A stretch of 64,000 nucleotides of DNA, taken from positions 4,712,001 to 4,776,000 of the forward strand of contig OY970066.1 in NCBI GenBank assembly GCA_963705285.1, in the 5' to 3' direction. This document shows, piece after piece, positions 8,161-16,779 of this stretch (positions are counted from its first letter, which is position 1; each line of letters opens with the position of its first letter). The translations under genes were made by a program, and so were the position numbers. The notes beneath the pieces were generated by a model that saw only the letters and a list, made by a program, of their open reading frames with translations, did not search any database and was not told where the DNA came from. Source of the stretch: JACMLD01 sp963705285 (lineage in GTDB: Bacteria > Bacteroidota > Bacteroidia > Chitinophagales > Chitinophagaceae).

Positions 8161-10614
8161 ATGCTAAAAAGTTATTTCAGTGTTGCCCTCAGAAATTTCT
8201 GGAAAAACAAAACATTTTCACTCATTAATATTTTCGGGTTGTCAATTGGTATCAGCGCGGCACTCGTTATTTATCTGATCGTGCAGTACGATTTTAGTTT
8301 CGATAAGTTTCATGCCGATGAAAACAGGGTCTATCGTGTGGTATCCGATTTTAGTTTTGCCGGCGAAGCGGTTCACAATTCAGGTATTACTTCGCCAATG
8401 GGCAATACGTTGCGGAGGGAGGCAACCGGGTTAGACCTCGTAGTACCTTTTCGCACGGCCGATGACGATACTAAAGTAACCATTCCCGCTAAAGGCATCC
8501 ACCAGCCGGCTGTGTTTAAAAAACAAAAGAATATCGTTTTTGTAGACGAGGCATGGTTCAGGCTCATTAAATATACATGGCTGGCTGGCTCACCCAAAAC
8601 ATCATTGCAGCAGCCCTACCAGGCAGTCTTAACGGCTTCAATGGCCAAAAAATATTATCCGGAGCTGAGCCCGGCAGAATTACCTGGCCAGGAAATTTAT
8701 TTTAATGACACCGTAAGGGCAACCATTAGCGGCGTTGTAAAAGATATTGAAGCGCATACCGATTTTGCGTTCACCACGTTTATTTCGAGGGCAACCCTGG
8801 AAAATACGCACCTTAAGCCCGAAGATTGGGAGCAATGGAATAATACCACGTCTGCTTCACAACTGATGGTAAAACTCTCTACCGGCACTTCAGTAGCAGG
8901 CGTTGAAAAAAACCTGCTGGCCATTTACGATAAACACCGCAAGAAAGAAAAAGACGATAATAGTAAAACGGCCTTTAGCCTGCAGCCACTGGATGATATT
9001 CATTTCAATGCATTGTATGGCACATATGGAGATCGCATGGCGCACAAACCAACGTTATACGGTTTGCTGGCAGTAGCAGCTTTTCTGTTGTTGCTGGGAT
9101 GCATCAATTTTATCAACCTAACTACTGCACAGGCATCGCAAAGGGCCAAAGAAATCGGCATTCGTAAAACCATGGGCAGTTCCAAGTGGCAACTGATCGC
9201 GCAGTTTTTAAGCGAAACGTTTTTGATTACTTTTATTGCTACCGTGCTTTCTATTGCTATTACCCCATTGCTACTAAACATATTTGCTGATTTTATACCA
9301 GACAACCTGCATTTTGATATTGCCAAAGAACCCGGTATCATCCTTTTTTTATGTTTGCTGGTGATAAGCGTTACGCTATTATCTGGGTTTTACCCCGCTA
9401 TTATTCTTTCGGGCTATAAACCGGTGCTGGTGCTTAAAAACCAGGCTTACACCAATACAGGAAAAACCAGAAGCGCTTTCTTCCGCAAAACACTCACTAT
9501 CTCCCAGTTTGTGATTGCACAGGTTTTTATTATTGCTACTATTTTGGTTAGTAAACAGATTAGTTACTCGCTCAATAAAGATCTTGGTTTTAAGAAAGAT
9601 GCCATTGTGCATTTTGCCGTCAACTACAGGGATACCGTAATGGGCCACCGCGCTGTGTTAAAAGAAAAATTAAGTGCTATACCCGGCGTGACAGCCATCA
9701 GTATGTCAAATACCCCGCCTTCATCTAACAATGTATGGTCTAGTACCATGAAGTACAAAGACGGAAAAAAAGAAATAGAAACGGATGTGCAGCTAAAAAT
9801 TATTGACACCGCCTATCTCAATGTATATCATATGAAACTGGTGGCTGGTAGCAACCTGGCCTACAGCGATACTACCACCGGTATGATCATCAACCAAACG
9901 TATACACGGGTATTGGGTTTTCGCAATCCGCAGGAAGCGGTTGGCAAATTCATTGAATGGAACAATAAGCAAGTACCGATTACCGGCGTTGCGGCAGACT
10001 TTCACCAACGCTCGCTGCATGAGCTAATAAAACCGCTGGCCATGGTAAGCAATAAGAAGCAGGCGCGCACATTTAACATTGTCCTTCAACCGCAGGGGGC
10101 TGGCGGTACCGCCTGGAAATCTACCATAGCCGGTATGGAAAAAGCATGGAAAGAAATTTATCCGGCGGATGATTTTGAATACAAATTCCTCGACGAAAAC
10201 ATCGCTAAATACTATACCAGCGAAAAAAACATTTCTCGCCTGCTGTTATGGGCAACCGGGCTGGCCATTGCCATTAGTTGCCTTGGACTGCTGGGGCTGA
10301 TAATATATATCACCAACCAGCGCACCAAAGAGATCGGCATACGCAAAGTAATCGGGGCCAGCATTACACAGTTGGTAACGTTGCTGTCGGTTGATTTTTT
10401 ACAATTGATAGGAATTGCTTTTGTTATTTCTGTACCTGTTGCATGGTGGGGCGCGCACAAATGGCTCGAGAACTTTGCCTACCGCACTAATATCAACTGG
10501 TGGATATTTTTGCTCGGGGGGTTGATCATGTTTGTGATGGCGTTGATAATACTGTGTATGCGTACGTTTAAAGCGGCGTCTGCAAACCCGGTGACATCGC
10601 TGCGCTCAGAATAA
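8161..10614 (+). CDS. MacB/FtsX-type ABC permease, copy 4
   Basis: The protein has 817 residues and opens MLKSYFSVALRNFWKNKTFS. FtsX core 1 near residue 313 reads GCINFINLTTAQASQRAKEIG, the TAQA form shared with copies 1 and 10. The central linker SGFYPAIILSGYKP differs from the usual YPAFxLSSFKP. FtsX core 2 near residue 720 has NQRTKEIGIRKVIGAS. It ends NPVTSLRSE. The 546-bp non-coding stretch before it is the longest in the array and contains operator-like half-sites, so it may begin a new transcript. Confidence 0.95.
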   Translation: MLKSYFSVALRNFWKNKTFSLINIFGLSIGISAALVIYLIVQYDFSFDKFHADENRVYRVVSDFSFAGEAVHNSGITSPMGNTLRREATGLDLVVPFRTADDDTKVTIPAKGIHQPAVFKKQKNIVFVDEAWFRLIKYTWLAGSPKTSLQQPYQAVLTASMAKKYYPELSPAELPGQEIYFNDTVRATISGVVKDIEAHTDFAFTTFISRATLENTHLKPEDWEQWNNTTSASQLMVKLSTGTSVAGVEKNLLAIYDKHRKKEKDDNSKTAFSLQPLDDIHFNALYGTYGDRMAHKPTLYGLLAVAAFLLLLGCINFINLTTAQASQRAKEIGIRKTMGSSKWQLIAQFLSETFLITFIATVLSIAITPLLLNIFADFIPDNLHFDIAKEPGIILFLCLLVISVTLLSGFYPAIILSGYKPVLVLKNQAYTNTGKTRSAFFRKTLTISQFVIAQVFIIATILVSKQISYSLNKDLGFKKDAIVHFAVNYRDTVMGHRAVLKEKLSAIPGVTAISMSNTPPSSNNVWSSTMKYKDGKKEIETDVQLKIIDTAYLNVYHMKLVAGSNLAYSDTTTGMIINQTYTRVLGFRNPQEAVGKFIEWNNKQVPITGVAADFHQRSLHELIKPLAMVSNKKQARTFNIVLQPQGAGGTAWKSTIAGMEKAWKEIYPADDFEYKFLDENIAKYYTSEKNISRLLLWATGLAIAISCLGLLGLIIYITNQRTKEIGIRKVIGASITQLVTLLSVDFLQLIGIAFVISVPVAWWGAHKWLENFAYRTNINWWIFLLGGLIMFVMALIILCMRTFKAASANPVTSLRSE

Positions 10615-10641
10615 TTAATGTGCTAATGTGGAAATGTGTAA

Positions 10642-10663
10642 ACCTGCCTGCCGGCAGGCAGGT
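10642..10663. repeat. 22-bp perfect palindrome
   Basis: Identical to the copies at 4804 and 7623, flanked by TGTGTAAA on both sides. Confidence 0.9.
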
Positions 10664-10677
10664 GTGTAAATGTATTA

Positions 10678-10778
10678 ATGCATTTGCGTGGTTTTATAGA
10701 ACGCAGATTTTCATGATGATCATGAGTAAAATGATTTAATGTTTAAGAACGAATGTAGGGGCTGGGCTTGCCCCAGCC
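10678..10778 (+). repeat. R1 intergenic repeat, copy 4 (with hairpin)
   Basis: The 5' part is more diverged (ATGCATTTGCGTGGTTTTAT), while the hairpin at 10758-10778 is kept. Confidence 0.7.
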
Positions 10779-10886
10779 AGATAAAAATACAATGGTAAAT
10801 CGAAAAGCGGGGGCTGCGCTTAGCTCCTTTCCCCATTTCGGGCAAGTCGGAAGGGCGCCAACGGATTCGGTGAGGGCTCAAACATT

Positions 10887-10965
10887 AGAAATCGGACTTC
10901 AGACATCGGACATCAGACATCAGACCTCAGACATCGGACATCTGACATCAGAGACCAGAGATCAG
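10887..10965 (+). repeat. Degenerate CAGACATC short-repeat tract
   Basis: Successive 8-11-bp variants such as CAGACATCGGACATCAGA are spaced irregularly. The same repeat family lies before permeases 6, 7 and 8. There is no constant-repeat/variable-spacer structure. Confidence 0.75.
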
Positions 10966-10978
10966 AACCGTACACCAA

Positions 10979-10996
10979 CTGTACGATTCCGGACAC
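10979..10996. promoter_or_regulatory. Dyad operator candidate before permease 5
   Basis: On the - strand this reads GTGTCCGGAATCGTACAG. It matches the GTGTCCG-N4-CG(T/C)ACAC dyads at 27547 and 30401 except for the last base. A further half-site CCGTACACC lies just upstream (10969-10977). Its centre is ~62 bp upstream of the GG of the sigma-54-like element. Confidence 0.5.
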
Positions 10997-11048
10997 TTTG
11001 TTGCCCGGCCATACCCCTACAATCCGCTACCAGAAACGGTTACAGCAT

Positions 11049-11063
11049 TGGCATAACTGTTGA
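11049..11063 (+). promoter_or_regulatory. Sigma-54-like -24/-12 element before permease 5
   Basis: TGGCAT-N5-TTGA has the exact GG-to-TTG spacing of a sigma-54 promoter. It lacks the usual C after TTG. It lies 47 bp upstream of the TTG start of the FecR fragment. Confidence 0.4.
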
Positions 11064-11109
11064 AAAATAGTTGTCGGGCTGCCTGAACCGCCCCTGAAAT
11101 AGTTGAACG

Positions 11110-11391
11110 TTGAAGACCAATAAAACATACCAGACCGTAGCTGACCTATTAACAGACGATAGTTTTTTATGCTGGCAGCTTAAAAACGAGCCTGTACATG
11201 CACAGGATTGGAAACACTGGATGGCACGCGATCCGCAAAACACTGCACTGGCCAACCAGGCGATTCAGTTATTATCTGTGCTGTTGCATATGAAGGAGAA
11301 AAAGTTATCAGAATACCAGGTCAATGCCTCATTCAACCGTTTACTGAAAAAAATAACAACCCACGAAAACAGGTTATATTCAATTTTATAA
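11110..11391 (+). CDS. Truncated FecR-like N-terminal domain protein
   Basis: This 93-residue protein, from a TTG start (MKTNKTYQTVADLLTDDSF...), resembles the cytoplasmic N-terminal domain of FecR anti-sigma factors of Bacteroidota. Shared features are a short helical domain with LLTDDSFLCW, a W-x-x-W (WKHW) near residue 36 and HQVNA-like YQVNASFNRLLKKI near the end. It stops before any membrane segment, and the FecR periplasmic domain is absent. No ECF sigma factor lies nearby. The stop codon is 10 bp before the ATG of permease 5, suggesting co-transcription from the sigma-54-like element at 11049. It may be a free-standing domain, a leader ORF, or a decayed fecR. The start codon is uncertain. 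Confidence 0.6.
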   Translation: MKTNKTYQTVADLLTDDSFLCWQLKNEPVHAQDWKHWMARDPQNTALANQAIQLLSVLLHMKEKKLSEYQVNASFNRLLKKITTHENRLYSIL

Positions 11392-11401
11392 AAGTAGCGT
11401 G

Positions 11402-13810
11402 ATGATAAAAAATTATTTCAAGATTGCGTGGCGGAACCTATTAAAGAACAAGGCTTTTTCTTTGATTAATATACTTGGCTTGTCTATCGGGATTGGCGTG
11501 TGCTTTATCATAATGCTCTTTGTATATGACGAATTAAGTTACGACCGGTTTAATAAAAAGGCAGACAGAATAGTACGCATCGTTTTCAATGCCAGTATCA
11601 ACGGTGGAAAAATTAATGAAGCGCATGTCATGCCTCCCGTAGCGCATGCATTAAAAACAGATTATGCCGAAGTGCAAGAAGCCACACGCCTGAAGCGGGA
11701 TGGATGGCCGAAAATAACCTACCAGCAAAAAGTTTTTAAAGAAGCATCAGCAGCATTTGTTGATCCAAACTTTTTCAATGTCTTTTCATTTACCTTTTTG
11801 TCAGGAGACGCCGGCACTGCGCTGGCAAGACCCAATACGCTGGTGATTACCGATGAAGTGGCCCAGCGGTGGTTTGGAACAACGGCGGCTATTGGTAAAA
11901 CAGTAGACTACAACGGAACGCAATTTACCATTACCGGTGTGATGGAAAAAATGCCTTCCAATGCGCATTTTCACTTTGATATGCTGGGTTCCCTGGAAAC
12001 CATCAGCCAGGCAAAGTCGCAAAGCTGGATGGAATCCGACTACTTTACTTACCTCTTGTTAAAGCCCGGTGCCGACTATAAAAAACTGCAGGCCAAATTG
12101 CCGGGCATGGTAGAAAAATACATGGGCCCGCAAATCATGCAGGAAATGGGGCTGAATCTTTCCCAGTTTCGCACCAAGGGCAACGACCTTGGTTTTTCGT
12201 TACAACCGCTCACCTCCATCCACCTATATTCTACCAGCAGTTCAGAACTGAAAGCCGGGGGCAATGTAAAATACGTATACATCTTTGGCGCTATTGCAGT
12301 GTTTATGCTGTTAATCGCCACCATCAATTTTATCAATCTTTCAACTGCCGGTGCTTCCAAACGTGCCAAAGAAGTGGGCGTTCGCAAAGTGTTGGGCTCA
12401 GGCAAATCAGACCTGGTAAAACAATTTTTGCTGGAGTCGGTATTGCTTACCTGCATCGCTTTGCTCATTGCATTTGTATTGGTACAGCTGGCATTACCCG
12501 TTTTTAATACACTCTCCGGAAAAGACCTGCATCCCGGGTTTGAACTAAAGCCCATTGCAGCATTTATTGCACTGGGTATTGTGGTAGGATTACTGGCGGG
12601 TATATATCCGGCGTTTTTTCTCTCCTCGTTCAAACCCATTGCCACGTTAAAAGGAAAATTGAGTGCCGGCACCAAAAGCCTCGGCTTGCGAAGCAGCCTG
12701 GTGGTTTTTCAATTTTTTATTTCAGTAAGCCTTATAACGGGTACCATCATTGTATACCAGCAGATGAAGTTTATTCAACACCAAAAGCTGGGGTATGATA
12801 AAGACCAGTTACTGGTACTCCCCAACTCCTGGGCATTGGGGCAGCACGAAAAAGCATTTAAAGAAAGGTTGCTGCAAGACAGCCGCGTGGCGAATGTAAC
12901 TGTATCCGGCTACAAACCGGCAGGACCCAGCTATAGCAATAACTCGTTGGCATACCCCGAAGGAAATGACAAGCAAATGATGCGCACGCTGGAATACCAT
13001 GTAGATGAACGTTATATTCCTACCTTGGGTATTCAAATGGCTGCTGGTAGAAATTTTTCGCCTGCGTTCTCCACCGATTCTTCTGCCATGATCATTAATG
13101 AAACCGCAGCAAAGGCATTTGGCTTTGGCAATAACGGGGTTGGGCAAAGAATTACCAGGCAAAACAGCGACCGCGGCAAAAACTTTACCTACACCGTTGT
13201 GGGTGTGGTAAAAGATTTTCATTTTCGTTCGTTACATGAAGCAATTACGCCCCTACTGATGGTATTGCAACCGGAGTCAGGGTTAATCATAAAAGTAAAG
13301 ACAAAAGATATGGCCGGTTTGCTGGCTTCCATGAAAGAGCAATGGGCAACCTATCAAACTGAAGAACCGTTCACGTATGCTTTTATGGATGAATTGTACA
13401 ATAAAACCTATGCAGCCGAACAAAAGACAAGTCTTATTCTGAACATTTTTGCTGTGCTCACCATATTTGTAGCGTGCCTGGGTTTGTTTGGACTGGCTAC
13501 CTACACCGCCGAACAACGATCAAAAGAAATTGGTATCCGCAAAGTGCTGGGTGCAAGTGTGGCACAGGTAACTGGCATGTTATCGAAAGAATTTATAAAG
13601 CTGGTTTTGATTGGATGCATTATTGCCTTTCCCTTGTCGTGGTGGGCAATGACCAAGTGGCTGCAGGACTTTGCGTATAAAATAGATATCAGCTGGTGGG
13701 TATTTGTACTGGCTGGCGCGGCGGCTTTGTTCATTGCTTTGTGCACCGTTAGCTTCAAGGCCATCCGGGCTGCATTGGCCAACCCGGTTGCTTCGTTGCG
13801 TTCAGAATAA
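11402..13810 (+). CDS. MacB/FtsX-type ABC permease, copy 5
   Basis: The protein has 802 residues from ATG 11402 (MIKNYFKIAWRNLLKNKAFS). A GTG one codon earlier is possible but does not fit the family start. The first membrane segment and MacB_PCD domain are followed by FtsX core 1 near residue 306 (TINFINLSTAGASKRAKEVG). The YPAFFLSSFKP loop, a second periplasmic domain and FtsX core 2 (EQRSKEIGIRKVLGAS, near residue 705) follow. It ends NPVASLRSE. It is preceded by the FecR fragment, the dyad and the sigma-54-like element, so it probably opens a transcription unit. Confidence 0.95.
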   Translation: MIKNYFKIAWRNLLKNKAFSLINILGLSIGIGVCFIIMLFVYDELSYDRFNKKADRIVRIVFNASINGGKINEAHVMPPVAHALKTDYAEVQEATRLKRDGWPKITYQQKVFKEASAAFVDPNFFNVFSFTFLSGDAGTALARPNTLVITDEVAQRWFGTTAAIGKTVDYNGTQFTITGVMEKMPSNAHFHFDMLGSLETISQAKSQSWMESDYFTYLLLKPGADYKKLQAKLPGMVEKYMGPQIMQEMGLNLSQFRTKGNDLGFSLQPLTSIHLYSTSSSELKAGGNVKYVYIFGAIAVFMLLIATINFINLSTAGASKRAKEVGVRKVLGSGKSDLVKQFLLESVLLTCIALLIAFVLVQLALPVFNTLSGKDLHPGFELKPIAAFIALGIVVGLLAGIYPAFFLSSFKPIATLKGKLSAGTKSLGLRSSLVVFQFFISVSLITGTIIVYQQMKFIQHQKLGYDKDQLLVLPNSWALGQHEKAFKERLLQDSRVANVTVSGYKPAGPSYSNNSLAYPEGNDKQMMRTLEYHVDERYIPTLGIQMAAGRNFSPAFSTDSSAMIINETAAKAFGFGNNGVGQRITRQNSDRGKNFTYTVVGVVKDFHFRSLHEAITPLLMVLQPESGLIIKVKTKDMAGLLASMKEQWATYQTEEPFTYAFMDELYNKTYAAEQKTSLILNIFAVLTIFVACLGLFGLATYTAEQRSKEIGIRKVLGASVAQVTGMLSKEFIKLVLIGCIIAFPLSWWAMTKWLQDFAYKIDISWWVFVLAGAAALFIALCTVSFKAIRAALANPVASLRSE

Positions 13811-13871
13811 AAAAATGTGTTCACAATGTGGAAATGTGGAAATGTGCAAATGTGGAAACCTGCCTGCCGGC

Positions 13872-13983
13872 ATGTGCCGAAACGCATTGATAAAACGCAG
13901 ATTTTGACGATTGTGATGATTTGATATGATGTAGATTAGTTCATGAATGATCACGACTGTAGTGGCAGGGCTTGCCTCTGCGT
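13872..13983 (+). repeat. R1 intergenic repeat, copy 5 (degenerate)
   Basis: It keeps the AAACGCAGATTTTGACGATTGTGATGATT block, but the hairpin region is reduced to GGCAGGGCTTGCCTCTGC. It is preceded by a half copy of the 22-bp palindrome. Confidence 0.55.
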
Positions 13984-13985
13984 TC

Positions 13986-14098
13986 TGAAGTCTGAAATCA
14001 ATAGACCAGACATCAGCGATCATCACATCAGACATCAGAGATAACAAATCAGCGATCATTACATCAGAGATCAGCGATAACAAAATCAGAGATAACAA
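13986..14098 (+). repeat. Degenerate CAGACATC/CAGCGATC short repeats
   Basis: The tract has variants of CAGACATCAG, CAGCGATCA and CAGAGATAACAA. It runs up to the start codon of permease 6. Confidence 0.7.
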
Positions 14099-14102
14099 AA
14101 CT

Positions 14103-16556
14103 ATGATAAAAAATTACCTGAAAGTAGCTATCCGCAGTCTTGTAAAAAGAAAGGGCTACACATTTATCAACGTATTTGGTTTGGCTATGGGCATGGCCGT
14201 GTGTTTGCTGATTGTCTTGTTTATTCAGAGTGAGCTGGGGTATGATGCTTTTCACAAAAATGGCAAAGATGTGTACCGGGTGGTGCTGGATAGAAAATAT
14301 CCCGGCCGTTCCACTTCTTATTCCATCATTCCATCCTCCATTGGAGAATCCATTCAACATGAATACCCTGAAGTGAAGCAGAGCACCCGCTTGTTCAACG
14401 TAGTGGGCAATGGCAACTTCTTTTTAAAAATAGGCGAAAAGGTATTTGAAGAAAAAAGAGTGCTGCTGGCAGATTCCAATTTTTTTGCTGTTTTTACAGC
14501 CCCCTTGCTCCAGGGTGATGCCGCAACCGCTTTGCAGAAAGTAAATACCGCGGTGATTACAGAAACAACGGCAAAAAAATATTTTGGCGCAGCCAGCGCA
14601 GCAATGGGTAAATCATTTACCACAGACGACGATGTTCATTACATTGTTTCGGGCGTATGTAAAGACTGGCCGGAGAACGCGCATTTTACTTTCGATATAC
14701 TTTTATCCTCAGTTAGTTTTAATTTTACCCGACAACCAAATTACACCGGTTTTTCTGCGCATACCTATCTCCTGCTCAATCCCAATACCGCCCCAGCTTC
14801 GCTGGAAGCAAAATTTCCGCACATTATAGATAAATATGTTTCCGGTGCTATTGCACGTAATTTCAATATGACGTACCAACAGTTTCAGCAGGCGGGCAAC
14901 GGATATCATTACTATTTGCAACCCCTCACCAAAATTCATCTTACCTCCGACCTTGAAGCGGAGTTGCGGCCAAACGGCAGCATTAAGACCATATATATTT
15001 TCTCCGTAATTGCCATTTTCATATTGGTCATTGCCAGTATCAACTTTATCAATTTGTCTACGGCCCGCTCGGTAGAACGTGCAAAAGAAGTGGGCATCCG
15101 AAAAACTTTTGGCTCTGAAAAAAAATCGCTCATTGCACAATTTTTGATTGAGTCAGTGCTGGTAAGCCTGTTCAGTATTCTGATTGCCATCCTATTCATT
15201 GTACTGTTGCTGCCGCTATTTAATAAAGTGGCGGGCAAAGAGCTTAGCATCGGTTATTTTCTGGATCCAGTAAGGATGTTGCTGTTGCTACTATTTGCCG
15301 TGGCGGTGGGGCTTGTTGCGGGATTGTACCCGGCGTTTATCTTGTCATCGTTCAAACCAATATTGGTACTGAAAGGCAAATTCAAATCAAACAAGTATGG
15401 CATGGCCCTCAGAAACGGGCTGGTTGTTTTTCAGTTTGCCATTTCCGTTATACTCATCATCAGCACCATAACGGTAAACCGGCAAATGCAATATATGCTG
15501 GGTGACAAGCTGGGTTTCAGAAAAGATCATATCATAGATATACAACGCGCAGACCTGCTGGAACAGAAAATCCAGTCTTTTAAAAATGACGTGGTGACGG
15601 TACCGGGTGTTGAAAATATTAGTGGCACCACTGCCATACCCGGGCAGGATGGTTTTTTTGGAATCACCTGGCAGGCCGTGGGATCAGGCGCAAAAGAGCC
15701 AATGACGGGCAGATCAGTAATTGCAGATGACCAATTTGCAGCTGTGCTGGATATAAAAATGAAAGAAGGCAGGTTTTTTTCAAAGCAATTTTTAACCGAT
15801 TCGCTTGCTGTGGTATTAAATGAAAAAGCAGTGGAAGAACTGGGGTTGACCAATCCTATTGGTGCCAGGGTAAGCACTACCGAAGAAAACTTTAACGGAC
15901 CTAACGGCGCCCCCTACACGTACACTGTGGTGGGCGTTATTAAAGACTTTCATTTTCAGTCGCTTCACCAGAAGATAACACCGCTGGTGTTTGCCAGTGC
16001 CAGCAAATTCGGCAACCGCTCCCCCGCCCTGGTGATACGTGTAAAAGCAGATAATTTTGCTGCATCGCTGGCGGGTATCGAAAAATTATGGAAGCAATAC
16101 GTACCCGAGCGTCCATTTCATTATGATTTTTTAGACCAAACGCTTGCCGACCAGTACCAGGCCGAAACCACGATGCAGCGCATCTTTACCATATTTTCTG
16201 TGCTGGCTATTTTCATTGCATGCATCGGCTTGCTGGGGCTCGCCGCCTATGCCACGCAATTGCGCATGCGTGAAATAAGTATCCGCAAAATACTGGGCGC
16301 CAATGCAGGCAGCATCATCAGTATGCTGTCGAAAGATTTTCTGCGACTGATCATCATTTCATTTGTGGTGGCATTTCCGTTGGCCTGGTGGGGCATGCAT
16401 GCCTGGCTGCAAAATTTTGCCTACCGTACAACGCTTTCGTGGTGGGTGTTTGCACTGGCGGGTGCTATTGCAGCGCTCATTGCATTGCTCACGATCAGTT
16501 TTCAGGCAATTAAAGCAGCAGTGGCGAACCCGGTGAAATCGCTTCGGACGGAGTAA
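14103..16556 (+). CDS. MacB/FtsX-type ABC permease, copy 6
   Basis: The protein has 817 residues and opens MIKNYLKVAIRSLVKRKGYT. FtsX core 1 near residue 310 reads SINFINLSTARSVERAKEVG. The second core is the most divergent in the array: near residue 722 it has TQLRMREISIRKILGANAG where the others have EQRTKEIGxRKVLGAS, and the following TM segments are normal. It ends NPVKSLRTE. The gap after it has no R1 element, only TGTGCTAA and CAGACATC repeats. Confidence 0.95.
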   Translation: MIKNYLKVAIRSLVKRKGYTFINVFGLAMGMAVCLLIVLFIQSELGYDAFHKNGKDVYRVVLDRKYPGRSTSYSIIPSSIGESIQHEYPEVKQSTRLFNVVGNGNFFLKIGEKVFEEKRVLLADSNFFAVFTAPLLQGDAATALQKVNTAVITETTAKKYFGAASAAMGKSFTTDDDVHYIVSGVCKDWPENAHFTFDILLSSVSFNFTRQPNYTGFSAHTYLLLNPNTAPASLEAKFPHIIDKYVSGAIARNFNMTYQQFQQAGNGYHYYLQPLTKIHLTSDLEAELRPNGSIKTIYIFSVIAIFILVIASINFINLSTARSVERAKEVGIRKTFGSEKKSLIAQFLIESVLVSLFSILIAILFIVLLLPLFNKVAGKELSIGYFLDPVRMLLLLLFAVAVGLVAGLYPAFILSSFKPILVLKGKFKSNKYGMALRNGLVVFQFAISVILIISTITVNRQMQYMLGDKLGFRKDHIIDIQRADLLEQKIQSFKNDVVTVPGVENISGTTAIPGQDGFFGITWQAVGSGAKEPMTGRSVIADDQFAAVLDIKMKEGRFFSKQFLTDSLAVVLNEKAVEELGLTNPIGARVSTTEENFNGPNGAPYTYTVVGVIKDFHFQSLHQKITPLVFASASKFGNRSPALVIRVKADNFAASLAGIEKLWKQYVPERPFHYDFLDQTLADQYQAETTMQRIFTIFSVLAIFIACIGLLGLAAYATQLRMREISIRKILGANAGSIISMLSKDFLRLIIISFVVAFPLAWWGMHAWLQNFAYRTTLSWWVFALAGAIAALIALLTISFQAIKAAVANPVKSLRTE

Positions 16557-16616
16557 TGTGCTAATGTGCTAATGTGGAAATGTGCTAATGTGCTAATGTG
16601 CTAATGTGGAAATGGG
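16556..16616 (+). repeat. TGTGCTAA / TGTGGAAA short tandem repeats
   Basis: About six 8-9-bp units of TGTGCTAA, TGTGCTAA, TGTGGAAA type begin within the stop codon region of permease 6. Shorter runs of the same units follow permeases 2, 4, 5, 7, 10 and 11. Confidence 0.75.
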
Positions 16617-16670
16617 TGAATAGGTGAACTTGCTAATCTGGAAACCTTTCGGCAAGTGGGGCGACCCGGT

Positions 16671-16766
16671 TGACATCAGACTTCATACATCCGAAATCCG
16701 AAATCAGAAATCAGACTTCAGACATCAGACATCAGACATCAGACTTCAGACATCAGACATCAGAGA
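16671..16766 (+). repeat. Degenerate CAGACATC/CAGACTTC short-repeat tract
   Basis: A ~95-bp run of CAGACATC and CAGACTTC/CAGAAATC variants ends 13 bp before the ATG of permease 7. Confidence 0.8.
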
Positions 16767-16779
16767 TTAAACCTTTTGT

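Larger units (their letters stand above)
10615..11109. other. Gap between permease 4 and the FecR fragment (495 bp)
   Basis: No convincing gene is seen. It holds a 22-bp palindrome (10642-10663), an R1 copy (10678-10778), a degenerate CAGACATC repeat tract (10887-10965), the dyad operator candidate (10979-10996) and a sigma-54-like element (11049-11063). Confidence 0.65.

Noticed and set aside
10768..11070. 100-codon + frame across the repeat tract before the FecR fragment
   Set aside because: It is made mostly of translated CAGACATC repeats and overlaps the operator and promoter candidates.
12076..12675. 199-codon open frame on the - strand inside permease 5
   Set aside because: It lies opposite the conserved FtsX core 1. 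The apparent protein has no recognisable features.
16671..16766. Possible CRISPR array in the repeat tracts (also 10887-10965 and 19540-19675)
   Set aside because: Units are 8-11 bp with drifting sequence, without constant repeats, unique spacers of fixed length or cas genes.
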